From: CAWBXL01 sp963837365
GTDB taxonomy: Bacteria > Acidobacteriota > Terriglobia > Terriglobales > Acidobacteriaceae
Direction: 5' to 3'
DNA length: 64,000 nt
Assembly: GCA_963837365.1 (NCBI GenBank)
Contig: CAWIMW010000001.1
Location: forward strand, 62,001-126,000
Shown: positions 44,349 through 52,880 of the stretch, in pieces
Position numbering within the stretch: the first letter of the stretch is position 1
Layout of the letters: each line of letters opens with the position of its first letter
The notes under the pieces: generated by a model
Told to the model about the DNA's origin: nothing
Databases searched by the model: none
The model's input: only the letters and a program-made list of their open reading frames with translations
Translations under genes and position numbers: made by a program

Positions 44349-44375
44349 AGTCACGTTCTCCCGGTGTGATCCGTC
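44349..44375 (+). promoter_or_regulatory. ECF-type promoter AGTCACG-N16-CGTC for the divergent genes
   Basis: AGTCACG (44349-44355), then 16 nt, then CGTC (44372-44375). It shares GTCAC and the CGTC box with the opposite promoter at the same spacer length and lies 47 bp before the ATG of the Cys-type AhpD-like gene. Confidence 0.6.
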
Positions 44376-44422
44376 ATGGTAGTGAAGCCGAAAACACAAG
44401 TTCTCAAGAAGGAGATTGAGTC

Positions 44423-44923
44423 ATGCAAGCACGAATAAAAAATCCGGCAGTGGTCATTCCCGGCGCGGTGGAATTGCTGCAAAGTTTGGCAAAGACTTCC
44501 GAGCAGGGCGGCGTACCAAAGAAGACACTCGATCTTGCTCACCTCCGGGCGAGCCAGATCAACGGTTGTAGCGTGTGCGTTGATCTGAGCTTCCGCTTTA
44601 AACAGGCGGACGAAACCATCGAACGCCTGTTCGCGGTGGCTGCCTGGAACGACGCGCCCTACTTCACGGAAGCCGAACGCGCGGCGCTCGCGCTCACCGA
44701 AGCTGTCACCCGACTGAGCGATCGGTCTGATCCGGTTCCAGACGAAATCTGGGCGGAAGCGGCAAGATACTACGACGAAAGGGCACTTGGGTCGCTCGTT
44801 CTCTGGATCGCTACGACGAATGTCTGGAATCGCATCAACGTCGCCACCAGGCAAGTGGCCGGTGAGTGGGCCAAATCGGACGAAGCCAGAGAGTGGAAGA
44901 AGAAACAGGTAGCTGCAGACTGA
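44423..44923 (+). CDS. AhpD-like (carboxymuconolactone decarboxylase family) protein, Cys form
   Basis: This 166-residue protein has AAGGAGATTGAGTC before the ATG. The active-site motif is present as GCSVCVDLSFRF (CxxC at about residues 49-52). VAAWNDAPYFTEAERAALAL follows, a phrase common to AhpD-like proteins found with ECF41 sigma factors. LRASQINGCSVC is the typical lead-in. It is expected to reduce peroxides or to act in a thiol relay. It is the first gene of a plus-strand unit with the DoxX-like and DUF2269-like genes and carries its own ECF-type promoter. It is a paralogue of the TGA-containing gene across the divergent promoter region. Confidence 0.9.
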   Translation: MQARIKNPAVVIPGAVELLQSLAKTSEQGGVPKKTLDLAHLRASQINGCSVCVDLSFRFKQADETIERLFAVAAWNDAPYFTEAERAALALTEAVTRLSDRSDPVPDEIWAEAARYYDERALGSLVLWIATTNVWNRINVATRQVAGEWAKSDEAREWKKKQVAAD

Positions 44924-44957
44924 GCGAGGGTTGCGCGGCAGGAGAAAGGAGATCTTC

Positions 44958-45335
44958 ATGTTTGTTGCTTATCTCATCGTCACACTCCTGACTGCCGGAG
45001 CCAATATCTTCTCCGCTGCGTACGATTTCGTTCGTTACCAGCAGGTCCGCATCGCTATGGCCAGAGCGGGCGTGCCCGATTCGTGGATGACGCCTCTGGG
45101 CATCCTCAAAGCGGCAGGGGCACTCGGGTTGCTGGTCGGTATTGGCGTACCAGATATCGGCACGGCAGCTGCAATCGGCCTCGTCCTGTTCTTTGTTGTG
45201 GCCATCATCATCCACCTGCGTGCGCACGATTACACGTTCGGTCTGGCTGTGGTCTTTCTTCTGCTCGCTGTGGCCTCACTGGTGCTCGGGCTACACACCA
45301 GAAGGCCGATGTATTTGGCGCTCTTCACGACGTGA
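44958..45335 (+). CDS. DoxX-like membrane protein
   Basis: The protein has 125 residues from the ATG at 44958 with AAAGGAGAT upstream (the frame is open from 44931 but starts better here). Four TM helices. The phrases TPLGILKAAGALGLLVGIGVPD and GLVLFFVVAIIIHLRAHDY fit the DoxX-like family, small quinone-pathway-like membrane proteins of unclear role that often accompany ECF41/SigJ sigma factors. It is 34 bp after the AhpD-like gene in the same unit. Confidence 0.8.
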   Translation: MFVAYLIVTLLTAGANIFSAAYDFVRYQQVRIAMARAGVPDSWMTPLGILKAAGALGLLVGIGVPDIGTAAAIGLVLFFVVAIIIHLRAHDYTFGLAVVFLLLAVASLVLGLHTRRPMYLALFTT

Positions 45336-45378
45336 GGGGTGCGGGAAGTTCACAATCGACTAGAAATGAGGTGTAAGT

Positions 45379-45951
45379 ATGTCGCTTTATGGGTTCGTTC
45401 TGTTCTTGCACATTGCATCCGTACTCGCTCTATTCGTCTGCCTGAGCTTTGAAGCACTTTCGTTGTTTCGTCTGCGGCGAGCCTCGACCTTGGTTGAAGT
45501 TCGCCTATGGATCGAACCCGTCCCCCGTCTACCCTTCTGGACTGCGGGTTCGGCTTTAACGATCTTTGTTTCCGGAATCTATCTGGCCATGCGCATGTCG
45601 GCTTTTGGCCAGGCCTGGATCGACCTCACCATTGTTGCTCTCTTGTTGGTGGTGCCGCTTGGTGCGCTGACCAGCAAGCGCATGCGAACCATCCGGCAGG
45701 CCCTCACCAATGCATCGGTGTTGGAGCCTGATCTGTTCAGCCGCTTGGACGATGCTTTGTTGAAGATCTCTCTCGGCTTACGAATCTCCATCTTTCTAGG
45801 CATCGTACTTCTCATGGCAACCAAGCCGGAACTGTTGCAGTCCGTCAGCATCGTTGCGAGTTCTGTGGTCCTTGGTCTCCTGTCGCCACATGCGTTTTGG
45901 CGCCGCAGGATGCTCCTGTCGGCTCGTGGGACAAATCTTGGGAACGGATGA
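45379..45951 (+). CDS. Integral membrane protein, DUF2269-like
   Basis: This 190-residue protein has four or five TM helices (VLFLHIASVLALFVCLSFEA, FWTAGSALTIFVSGIYLAM, LTIVALLLVVPLGALTSKR, ISIFLGIVLLMATKPEL). The opening His-containing helix resembles DUF2269 membrane proteins. There is no catalytic motif. It is the third gene of the ECF-controlled plus-strand unit, 43 bp after the DoxX-like gene. Confidence 0.65.
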   Translation: MSLYGFVLFLHIASVLALFVCLSFEALSLFRLRRASTLVEVRLWIEPVPRLPFWTAGSALTIFVSGIYLAMRMSAFGQAWIDLTIVALLLVVPLGALTSKRMRTIRQALTNASVLEPDLFSRLDDALLKISLGLRISIFLGIVLLMATKPELLQSVSIVASSVVLGLLSPHAFWRRRMLLSARGTNLGNG

Positions 45952-46168
45952 CGAGGGGCCTGCGGCGGGGAAATTCTTCGCTCCTGCCTACGCTCGCGCG
46001 AACCGCAAGGCGAGCACACAAATTAGGTCGAAGTGAAGATCCTAGACCGATTCAGGGAAACTGCTCCGAGGGCGGCAGTCAGGTTGAAGTTCGAATTGGG
46101 TCGGTACCAGGTGTGCCGTAAGTGTGCCGTACGCTTCGATACTCTATGCGCCAATACGGGCTTTTTTG

Positions 46169-46692
46169 CTATTTTTCAAAAGTGCTTCCGTGCAGTGCAA
46201 GTGCGCCGTTACCCTCAACGATGGTGAAGCCTTGTACGGTATTGGTGGTGTTTCCAGAGCCATAATCACTGTTCACCGTGTAGAGAAAACCCGCCGGTGC
46301 GAACTCACTGGTAACAGTGATGGTCACGAACGCCTTGCCCACACTGCCACAATTGTCCCACGCTTGAACGACGCTATTGTAAGTGCCCAGTTGCAAATTA
46401 ATGTAAGTATCAATGTTTGTGCCTTGGATGATAGGTGCGCTAACGTGCGGTGCAGGGTAGATGCGCATAGCTTGGTAGACACTAGGCTGACAATCAGGGC
46501 TCGTCGCAGACGCCACGAAGTGTACCGACCCGTGGTTTCTGAGTTGTTTGCCCGGCTGGTTACGGTAATGACTGGCGTGGCAGATGCACCAAAGTCAACC
46601 AGGACATGCCAGCCAGGACCAGAACAACGCCGCGTGAGGCAAAGCGACAAAACGATGAGGTAGACATTCCGCAACAACTCCTTGCCGGTCAA
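46169..46692 (-). pseudogene. Ig-like/lactonase-type propeller protein, truncated and frameshifted
   Basis: From 46692 the frame gives a signal-like segment (VYLIVLSLCLTRRCSG) and PVITVTSRANNSETTG. It then shifts by one base near 46515 into VHFVASATSPDCQPSVYQAM, IDTYINLQLGTYNSVVQAWDNCG and the first propeller words FLYTVNSDYGSGNTTNTVQGF, and stops. Such Ig-like domains followed by seven-blade propellers (lactonase-type) run to several hundred residues; here nearly all of the propeller is missing. I treat it as a remnant. Nothing else is seen in 45952-46168. Confidence 0.65.
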
Positions 46693-46808
46693 AATAAGGG
46701 CGGGTTAGATTGCGGGCGCGTTGGCAAGGGGTTGCCTGATTCCCGTGGGATCTAGTTCCGAGAAGGAAGAGGCGTCTGATTTTGGTTATATCTGGGTTTG
46801 AAACATGA

Positions 46809-47558
46809 CTAATTCTTGGGTGGACTTGGTTCGAAACTTTCCGTGCACGGAAGATTCGCAGTGGAACTCCCTGGTCTTATCTCGTTTATCACCGTCGAGT
46901 TGACCAAGCTACCGTCCTTATAATGTTTCCACTGCCAGAGGCCATAGTTTTTGGCCAAGTAGAATTGCTCTTCGTCGCCACATTGCTGAAAATCCAGGTT
47001 GCAGTTGTACCGGTAATGCAAAACGCGAGTTGAAGCTTTTCCAATGTCTCCTCCGGCGTCCATAAGAACAGGCACATCGAGAGTGTTTATCGCAGTTTGC
47101 AATTGACCTTGTTTAAAGGCTCGACAGCCAGAGAAGAAATCATAAGACGTATCCTTGACTTTGATCTCCGGTCCGGCGCTTTCTTCCGGAACGCAACGTG
47201 CCGTTATGGGCAGGTCGTGGCGAAAGCGCTTGAAAGTGGTGTTGTCTTTCCAGAATAGTTCGGTTGAGCGCATGTAGACGTAATTCTCATCGAACGCCTT
47301 CACATCGAAGCCGTGACCATTCGAACTCTTCAGCCAGAACCAGTATCCGCTCACGGCAAAATCTACATCGGGGAACACTTCGGTGTAGATGGAATTCTTT
47401 GTCCCGCTCAGGAAGTGTGCGGAGCGGAGCTGGTGTGACATGACGAAGTAGTTCATCACGTCAGTCTTGCCGTCAGGACAGGAAAAATTCTGGGCAAGAA
47501 CGGTCCCGTAACAAAGTACCAGCGCCAACGGCAGACTCTTCAACGACCACACAGACAC
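46809..47558 (-). CDS. Exported protein of unknown function, Cys-containing
   Basis: This 249-residue protein has a signal peptide (SLPLALVLCYGTVLAQNFSC). Its mature part has seven or eight Cys that may form disulfides (CPDG, RCVPEE, SGCRAF, YNCNLDFQQCGDEEQF, LPCTESF) and aromatic-rich stretches (AVSGYWFWLKSSNG). No family is recognised. It sits between a propeller remnant and the PQQ-type lipoprotein and has no close operon partner. Confidence 0.6.
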   Translation of the reverse strand: MSVWSLKSLPLALVLCYGTVLAQNFSCPDGKTDVMNYFVMSHQLRSAHFLSGTKNSIYTEVFPDVDFAVSGYWFWLKSSNGHGFDVKAFDENYVYMRSTELFWKDNTTFKRFRHDLPITARCVPEESAGPEIKVKDTSYDFFSGCRAFKQGQLQTAINTLDVPVLMDAGGDIGKASTRVLHYRYNCNLDFQQCGDEEQFYLAKNYGLWQWKHYKDGSLVNSTVINEIRPGSSTANLPCTESFEPSPPKN

Positions 47559-47728
47559 AGGCCATCACCAGGAGAATTTCCAAGGACAGCTGTTAGTATG
47601 CGGGGAGTCGCATATCTCTGCCATCGGGGAAAATACTCATTCTGCGCATACTCGATCATTTAGGCTCTCCTGGGGCATCCTTAAAAGCGCCCAAGACGAT
47701 AAATGTCCACATTTCGGAGAACACTGTC

Positions 47729-49450
47729 TCAGCCAAAGATCGCGAATACGCTGACGTTGACATCGTTCGCGACAATCACTCTGCCGTCCGCCACGACAGG
47801 AACGGCAAAGACGATCCCGGTTGATAGTTGGTCCCGTAGTGCATTCATATTGCTGTTCCAGAGTTCTCGGGAAACCATGGTGGCATCATAGGCATGCAGG
47901 ATGGCCTGGCCCGAAAGCGCTTTTTCATAGGCCCAGACAATTCCGTTCTGATCGCCGTTCGAGGAAACAACCGTATTGGCGCCACGTAAGCCAGCGGCAG
48001 TTGGGGATTCATCGAAAGGTGTCGGGTTAAAGGAACCATTGCTGAAGCGATATTGCTTCAAAGGCAGACTCGACGCCTGGACATACATGTTTCCATTCCA
48101 GAACGAGATATTTCCGTACAGCCGGTTCCACCCGGGACCTTCTGCGATGCCGCCCCCGGCATCCTCACTCGTGCAGGAATGTTCGCCGATCATGAACTCC
48201 TGGATGATCTGGCTGTCTCCGGCGGGATTGTAGTGGCCCATAGTGTCAGTGTTGACCAGATAGAACCTGCCTTCCTTGCTGACGGTGACCGCCATCTGGC
48301 TGGAACCGGTCGTGCTGGCCGGTAACAGAACGATTCCCCCCGAACCGATTTCCAGGTCTGCCACATCAATGCAGGCTTGGTTGAATGGAGTGAACCAGTC
48401 CACAACCTCGAACTTGTCGCCAGCAAGGCGTAGTTTAAGCATTGTGTCGCCGTAGTTGTCGCCGCCCTGGTTCGCGTTGAAACTGCCGTCAGCAGAGTTG
48501 AGATAGATGTAGCCGTCTGTATCAATGGTGGGTGCCGCACTCCCTTGCCAGAAAGATCCTCCTCCGCCATGGTCTGCCGAACCATACGCTGGATCGTCTG
48601 CCTGATAATTCGGCGTGGGATTGAACACAGCTTTGCGTTCGAGGCTGGCAGCGTCAAATGCCATCAGCCAACCGTGATACTCTCCCTGGTCGGAGAATGA
48701 TCCCCAGGCCACCAGAATTGAGCCATCCCATTCCCTTAGTCCGGCGCGTTGATTCCCTATCGATGGGTCAAATGTGATTTGTCCGTTCACGCTGGCCACG
48801 CCATCTCCCGGCACGCTTGCATTGATCCGCATACTCCCAGTGCCGAAGTCATTGCCGGTGCGTACGTCTACCGCCCGTAGCCACTGTTCAGCTACTCCAT
48901 TGCGTGCCAGTGCGGTCACGAAATAAACCGCGCCGCTGGCGGGGTCAATCACCGGCGTGCCAGTAATTCCGATTTCTCCTCCCAACGAAGTTCGCCCTCC
49001 AACGTTGTCCGGCATTGGGGTTACGCCGTTTGCGGGGTCGAGATAGTTCCGGTGCCAAATCGGACCGGCATCGAGGTGATCGACATCAAGGGCGTAGATG
49101 CTGTCATTTTCAGTCACGATAAGGATCACATCATGCGTTCCGGCACTTCCCATGTCCAGGTCGCGTATGTATAGAGGTTGCGCCTCGATCAACCCATCGG
49201 CCACAAAATTTCCAACCTTTCCGAGGTGGTCAACGCCAACATTGGCCGGTGTCAGCGTGGTCTCATTGGTGTACTCTCCGTTGCCCGTGGTTTGACTCTT
49301 CCATGAAAGAATCCCGCTCAGATGGCTGGTTGGAGGCGGAGGAGGGTCCGATTTGCTGGTGCTTCCACTTCCACCGCAGCTCAAGAAGGTGAGGAGCGCT
49401 GATAGGACCGCAACTGCCCGGAACCAACACCGGCAGGGTATCGTCTGCAT
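47729..49450 (-). CDS. PQQ-like beta-propeller lipoprotein
   Basis: This 573-residue protein has a signal peptide ending LLTFLSCGGSGS, a good lipobox with Cys25. A Pro-rich linker (SDPPPPPTSHL) follows, then a propeller with repeats such as ALDVDHLDAGPIWH, GGEIGITGTPVIDPASGAVYFV and FAVPVVADGRVIVANDVNVSVF. These are typical of quinoprotein-like/BamB-like propellers. No active-site residues for PQQ oxidation are evident, so a binding or scaffold role is more likely than a dehydrogenase role. It stands alone, about 170 bp before the preceding gene. Confidence 0.78.
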   Translation of the reverse strand: MQTIPCRCWFRAVAVLSALLTFLSCGGSGSTSKSDPPPPPTSHLSGILSWKSQTTGNGEYTNETTLTPANVGVDHLGKVGNFVADGLIEAQPLYIRDLDMGSAGTHDVILIVTENDSIYALDVDHLDAGPIWHRNYLDPANGVTPMPDNVGGRTSLGGEIGITGTPVIDPASGAVYFVTALARNGVAEQWLRAVDVRTGNDFGTGSMRINASVPGDGVASVNGQITFDPSIGNQRAGLREWDGSILVAWGSFSDQGEYHGWLMAFDAASLERKAVFNPTPNYQADDPAYGSADHGGGGSFWQGSAAPTIDTDGYIYLNSADGSFNANQGGDNYGDTMLKLRLAGDKFEVVDWFTPFNQACIDVADLEIGSGGIVLLPASTTGSSQMAVTVSKEGRFYLVNTDTMGHYNPAGDSQIIQEFMIGEHSCTSEDAGGGIAEGPGWNRLYGNISFWNGNMYVQASSLPLKQYRFSNGSFNPTPFDESPTAAGLRGANTVVSSNGDQNGIVWAYEKALSGQAILHAYDATMVSRELWNSNMNALRDQLSTGIVFAVPVVADGRVIVANDVNVSVFAIFG

Positions 49451-49559
49451 CGTGACTCTCCCGACTCAATTGGCGTGAACCTTCATTGGAAGAAAAGAAG
49501 ATGCTTACAGTTGCCTGACATCTGGTTTGGGCAGACGCGCTGCGATCGGAAAAGCTACA

Positions 49560-49587
49560 GGGGAGGCCCTGGAACCCGGGCCTCCCC
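49560..49587 (-). terminator. Rho-independent terminator of the SYLF gene
   Basis: Arms ggggaggccc (49560-49569) and gggcctcccc (49578-49587) pair perfectly over 10 bp with an 8-nt loop. Read on the minus strand the hairpin is followed by tgtagctttt. It lies 26 bp after the SYLF stop codon. Confidence 0.75.
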
Positions 49588-49613
49588 CGTGTTTGCTTAC
49601 CGGGAACGAATGG

Positions 49614-50306
49614 CTACTTGCTGAGTGTAGCTTGCTGGCTGGCGCTTCTCAGGGCTGCGATAAAGGGTTCCGCGGAGGGCGGGGTTTGTACGCCACCGCT
49701 CAGGATCTTGCGGAAAGGTACGTCGTTTCCGTAGATGGCCTTGGTCGAGTCCACATCCTGCTCGATGACAGCTCCCTCCAGGGTGACGCCGGCGAAGACG
49801 CCCTTGGATCGAGAATAGGTCAGCAGTTCGGAATTCATCTTCCAGTCCGTGCCCGCGGATGCATGTCGGCCCACGGGTCCGGCTGCGACTGAGCCCTCTC
49901 CACTGAGCTGGAACTTGCTGGAGAGCAAATGCTGGAGTCCAGCATCGTTCATGACCAGCATTACCAGGTCAACACCTTCTACGCCGATCTGCAATCCCCA
50001 GCTTCCGCCGCCGACTGAGACAAATGCTGGAGCGCTCCAGCCTGAAGCAGTACGGCAGGTGGCAACGCCGCGCCCATGCTTACCACCCAAAATGAATCCA
50101 CCCTTGACAAGGTTCGGAACCACTACCACGCACTTGGCGTTCTCGAGAACTTCTTCAGGAATCCCCTTGTCCGGTGCGGCCATGATCTCTTTCAGGACAT
50201 TTCCTGCATCGCGAAGGCGGTCCTTTGATTCGCTGACTGCGTCTGCCCAAAGACTGGACACGAGCAAAGTAAAAATAGAAATTGTGACGAACAATGTAGA
50301 TTTCAT
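49614..50306 (-). CDS. Exported lipid-binding SYLF-domain (Ysc84-like) protein
   Basis: The protein has 230 residues from the ATG at 50306 with AAGGAGACTC upstream. Signal peptide (LFVTISIFTLLVSSLWADA), then a full SYLF domain: IPEEVLENAKCVVVVPNLVK, GGFILGGKHGRGVATCRT, PAFVSVGGGSWGLQIGVEGV, DLVMLVMNDAGLQHLLSSKF and SELLTYSRSKGVFAGVTLEG. SYLF domains bind phosphoinositides in eukaryotes; bacterial copies are exported and poorly understood. It is part of the small-gene stress cluster, 53 bp after an lmo0937-like gene. Confidence 0.9.
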   Translation of the reverse strand: MKSTLFVTISIFTLLVSSLWADAVSESKDRLRDAGNVLKEIMAAPDKGIPEEVLENAKCVVVVPNLVKGGFILGGKHGRGVATCRTASGWSAPAFVSVGGGSWGLQIGVEGVDLVMLVMNDAGLQHLLSSKFQLSGEGSVAAGPVGRHASAGTDWKMNSELLTYSRSKGVFAGVTLEGAVIEQDVDSTKAIYGNDVPFRKILSGGVQTPPSAEPFIAALRSASQQATLSK

Positions 50307-50359
50307 GAGTCTCCTTAGACCCAGCCGCTTGAGGCGGCTTTGAAGGTCCTTGTGCTTTA

Positions 50360-50512
50360 TTAGAGTGCCGCTCTTCGTCCACTGATCAGGTTGATAAGCA
50401 GGACGACTATCGCCAAAACCAACAGAATGTGGATGAAGCCTCCCAACGTGTAAGAGCTGACGAGACCGAGCAACCACAAAACCAAAAGAATTACAAAGAT
50501 TGTCCAAAGCAT
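50360..50512 (-). CDS. lmo0937-family small membrane protein (DUF5670)
   Basis: This is a 50-residue protein with two TM helices: MLWTIFVILLVLWLLGLVSS and FIHILLVLAIVVLLINLISG, ending RRAAL. This is the standard length and pattern of the lmo0937/DUF5670 family. GAGGTGAGC precedes the ATG. It is probably co-transcribed with the SYLF gene. Function unknown; the family is often stress-induced. Confidence 0.85.
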   Translation of the reverse strand: MLWTIFVILLVLWLLGLVSSYTLGGFIHILLVLAIVVLLINLISGRRAAL

Positions 50513-50921
50513 GCTCACCTCGCTGCGTGCGAATCGAAATTTAACGGCTGACCATCTGATCCATCTTGGCGACGGAAAGTTGTTTTATGGTGAGAGGCTA
50601 GATGAAACGTAATCTGCAAATACAGTTGAGCCCGTAAGCTCCTTCCAGTCACGGTGGACTTGAGCGCGTCCAACAATCCATTCCCTGGCTGGTTTTCTTA
50701 TGCAGGAAATCCTTCCAATACAGCGTTCGCTGTATGCCATCGTTTTATTGCCAGGTGCTAAACTTATGCGCGCTTGGCGCGGATCAACGTGCGGGACTAA
50801 AGAGGGTGAGGTGGCATGTAAATCCCCGCCATTACGCACTCTATCAGCAGAACCTTTTATTTTAGAGTCACCATGCGGCCAGCCGATAACTTTGTTTGGC
50901 CGCAGAGAATATCTGGCCTTG

Positions 50922-51317
50922 ATGGACAAAAAAAAAGACGAAGAGGAGGTTTACCGATTCGTCCTGGAATCGATCGATAGCGTCCCTCATCTCGAAGCTC
51001 TGTTGTTGCTTTGGAACAGTCGTCCCGCCTTATGGACGCAGGAACAGCTGGCTGAGAGGCTCTATGTGAATCCATATTTGGCGCAGACCTTGGCTCTGGA
51101 CCTGCTGCATCAGCATTTTGCTGTTGCTTCGGAAGATGGAGGGCCGCAACGCTATGGCTATGATTCGAGTTCCGACGAAACGAATCGGCTAATCGCGATG
51201 CTGGATACGCTATATCGCAGGCAGGTTGTGGGGATCTCAACCCTCATCCATTCCAAGCCCTCGTCGTCAGTCTGCGATTTTGCCCGAGCATTTCGCTTTA
51301 TAAGGGAGCGAGACTAA
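50922..51317 (+). CDS. Protein of unknown function upstream of the DUF5985 pair
   Basis: The protein has 131 residues from the ATG at 50922; the frame is open from 50700 but that part has no support. The start MDKKKDEEEVYRFVLESID is acidic and helical. It has LLLLWNSRPALWTQEQLAERL and VNPYLAQTLALDLLHQHF, which look like a winged-helix or DprA-like helical fold, and a tail YRRQVVGISTLIHSKPSS. Its stop is directly followed by the ATG of the first DUF5985 gene. I infer a regulatory or accessory role for the small membrane proteins. Confidence 0.6.
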   Translation: MDKKKDEEEVYRFVLESIDSVPHLEALLLLWNSRPALWTQEQLAERLYVNPYLAQTLALDLLHQHFAVASEDGGPQRYGYDSSSDETNRLIAMLDTLYRRQVVGISTLIHSKPSSSVCDFARAFRFIRERD

Positions 51318-51575
51318 ATGGGAGTTGTGGTATATATCCTGTCGGCGATCACCAGTGCAGCCTGTGCTGTGCTCCTGTTGCGGGGCTATGCGCGTGGCAA
51401 AAAGCAGCTCCTTCTGTGGAGCGGGCTGTGTTTCTTGCTGTTGGCGGTTTCAAACGCCATTCTTTTTATTGATCTTGCGGTCGTGCAAACCGTGGATCTC
51501 TATATTTGGAGACTCATCACCGCCGCGTCTGGGATGGTGCTGCTGCTGTATGGATTGATTTGGGAGAGCAAGTGA
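51318..51575 (+). CDS. DUF5985 family membrane protein
   Basis: This 85-residue protein has three TM helices (VVYILSAITSAACAVLLL, LLLWSGLCFLLLAVSNAILF, YIWRLITAASGMVLLLYGLI). The LLLRGYARGKKQLLLWSGLC phrase is diagnostic of DUF5985. Role unknown; these genes usually come in pairs, as here. The ATG follows the preceding stop with no gap. Confidence 0.85.
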   Translation: MGVVVYILSAITSAACAVLLLRGYARGKKQLLLWSGLCFLLLAVSNAILFIDLAVVQTVDLYIWRLITAASGMVLLLYGLIWESK

Positions 51576-51578
51576 CAC

Positions 51579-51842
51579 ATGATTGAGGCCTTCTTGCTCG
51601 GCGTTATTACGACCACTTCTTTCATCGCATCATTATTTTTTCTGCGATTTTGGACGTACTCCCGCGATTTTCTCTTTTTTGGGTTCGCAGTCTTCTTCTT
51701 CGTGGAAGGAGCGAATCGAGTGGCACTACTCTTCGTCGCCCGCCCCAACGAAGGCAATCCGTGGATTTATTCGGTTCGACTATGTGCCTTGCTGCTCATC
51801 CTGGGAGCAATCCTAAATAAGAATTACGGCAAGCGGGCATAG
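51579..51842 (+). CDS. DUF5985-like membrane protein (second of the pair)
   Basis: This 87-residue protein has three TM helices. FFLRFWTYSRDFLFFGFAVF and FFFVEGANRVALLFVARPNE mirror the pattern of the previous gene with the arginines at the loop. Three bases separate the two genes. Function unknown. Confidence 0.82.
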   Translation: MIEAFLLGVITTTSFIASLFFLRFWTYSRDFLFFGFAVFFFVEGANRVALLFVARPNEGNPWIYSVRLCALLLILGAILNKNYGKRA

Positions 51843-51892
51843 ACAAACAAATCAAGGAGGCCCATCTGGGGCCCCCATCTTCTCACCTAACG

Positions 51893-52240
51893 CTAGTACG
51901 ATTTCGTAGCCAACTCAATATTTGAGACGTGGATGGTATTCGTTGTACTGTCCAGGGTCCCTGACACTCTCACATTCTTGCCTGAGAACTTCCGCACCTG
52001 ACTTTGATTGTCAAGCTTGTAAGCGGTGTTGGTTGCCTGGTCTTGAAGCACCAGACCGTTGCTGGTCTTCACGATCTTTCCTGTAAATGCCTGCACCTGC
52101 TGAGCAGATGGGTCCGTGGCCTGGGCAGCTTGTGATTGTGCGGGCTGCTGCTGTTCGTCCTGTTGAGCTTGGGCCAGAAGCGGTAGGCTTGTCAGTCCGA
52201 ATGCCAGAACAGCGGTTGCGAGATAGGTGAATGCTTTCAT
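51893..52240 (-). CDS. Exported DUF5818-domain protein
   Basis: The protein has 115 residues from the ATG at 52240 with GGAGGTACATC upstream (the frame is open to 52279). Signal peptide (LATAVLAFGLTSLPLLAQA), a Gln/Ala-rich linker, then FTGKIVKTSNGLVLQDQATN, KLDNQSQVRKFSGKNVRVSG and TNTIHVSNIEL. This is the DUF5818 pattern (a small OB-like fold) that is frequent in acidobacteria. The function is not known. Confidence 0.85.
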   Translation of the reverse strand: MKAFTYLATAVLAFGLTSLPLLAQAQQDEQQQPAQSQAAQATDPSAQQVQAFTGKIVKTSNGLVLQDQATNTAYKLDNQSQVRKFSGKNVRVSGTLDSTTNTIHVSNIELATKSY

Positions 52241-52555
52241 AATCCGATGTACCTCCAAATTTGATATCGAGAACTCCACAACACATGGAGGATTTGCACG
52301 CCACCTGCCAATGCGTCAGTGGCGTAAGTCAATGCGTTGTACGTCTTGAGTGAAGTGGGTCTATGTAATCATTCGCAAGGTTCAAGTAAGTAATTCTCAC
52401 CTTAGGGAACGCTACTGGAATCTCCGTAAGCATCCAACAAATCGTTGGACTCAAACCTCGCGAAATACAGTTTGGCCCGGATTGGCCTGTTCTGCTAACC
52501 GCTTTAGTTTAGTCACGTGGTTAACAGAGTTTCTTTAAACCAGGAGAATAAATCT

Positions 52556-52699
52556 ATGGAACGCACAAAACATGTATGTGAAGCGTGTGGCCACACCTTC
52601 GACTCAGATGCCGAGCTCAAAGAACACATGCTGTCCATTCACGGAGAAGAACATGAAGGAAAGGGGCAAGAAAACAACAAGAGGAAAGATGTTGCTTGA
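52556..52699 (+). CDS. Small C2H2-type zinc-finger protein
   Basis: The protein has 47 residues from the ATG at 52556 with CAGGAGAATAA upstream. It has a CxxC-x12-HxxxxH type finger (VCEACGHTFDSDAELKEHML, SIH) and a charged tail (EGKGQENNKRKDVA). Bacterial single-finger proteins of this kind are annotated as C2H2-type or DUF1059-like. DNA or protein binding is possible but not shown. It is a stand-alone gene. Confidence 0.75.
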   Translation: MERTKHVCEACGHTFDSDAELKEHMLSIHGEEHEGKGQENNKRKDVA

Positions 52700-52880
52700 C
52701 TGACCATGCAGTGGGTTCTCTTTAGCGGCGGCATCTCTGGGTTGCTGTGAATGCCATGATGCCGCCCTTCGAAATCCGTGATTGGATGTACGTGGTTCTG
52801 CACCTATAGCTAGCGATAGTCTCGAAAAGTGCGGCATCGCACCTCAATGGCCGGGATAGGGTCCCGCCGTACCCTTAACC

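Noticed and set aside
45954..46168. Extension of the DUF2269-like gene or a small gene after it
   Set aside because: Stop codon is clear and the open frames beyond it show no protein-like features.
51850..51890. Terminator hairpin after the DUF5985 pair
   Set aside because: The GGCCC/GGGCC pairing is short and no T-run follows, so support is weak.
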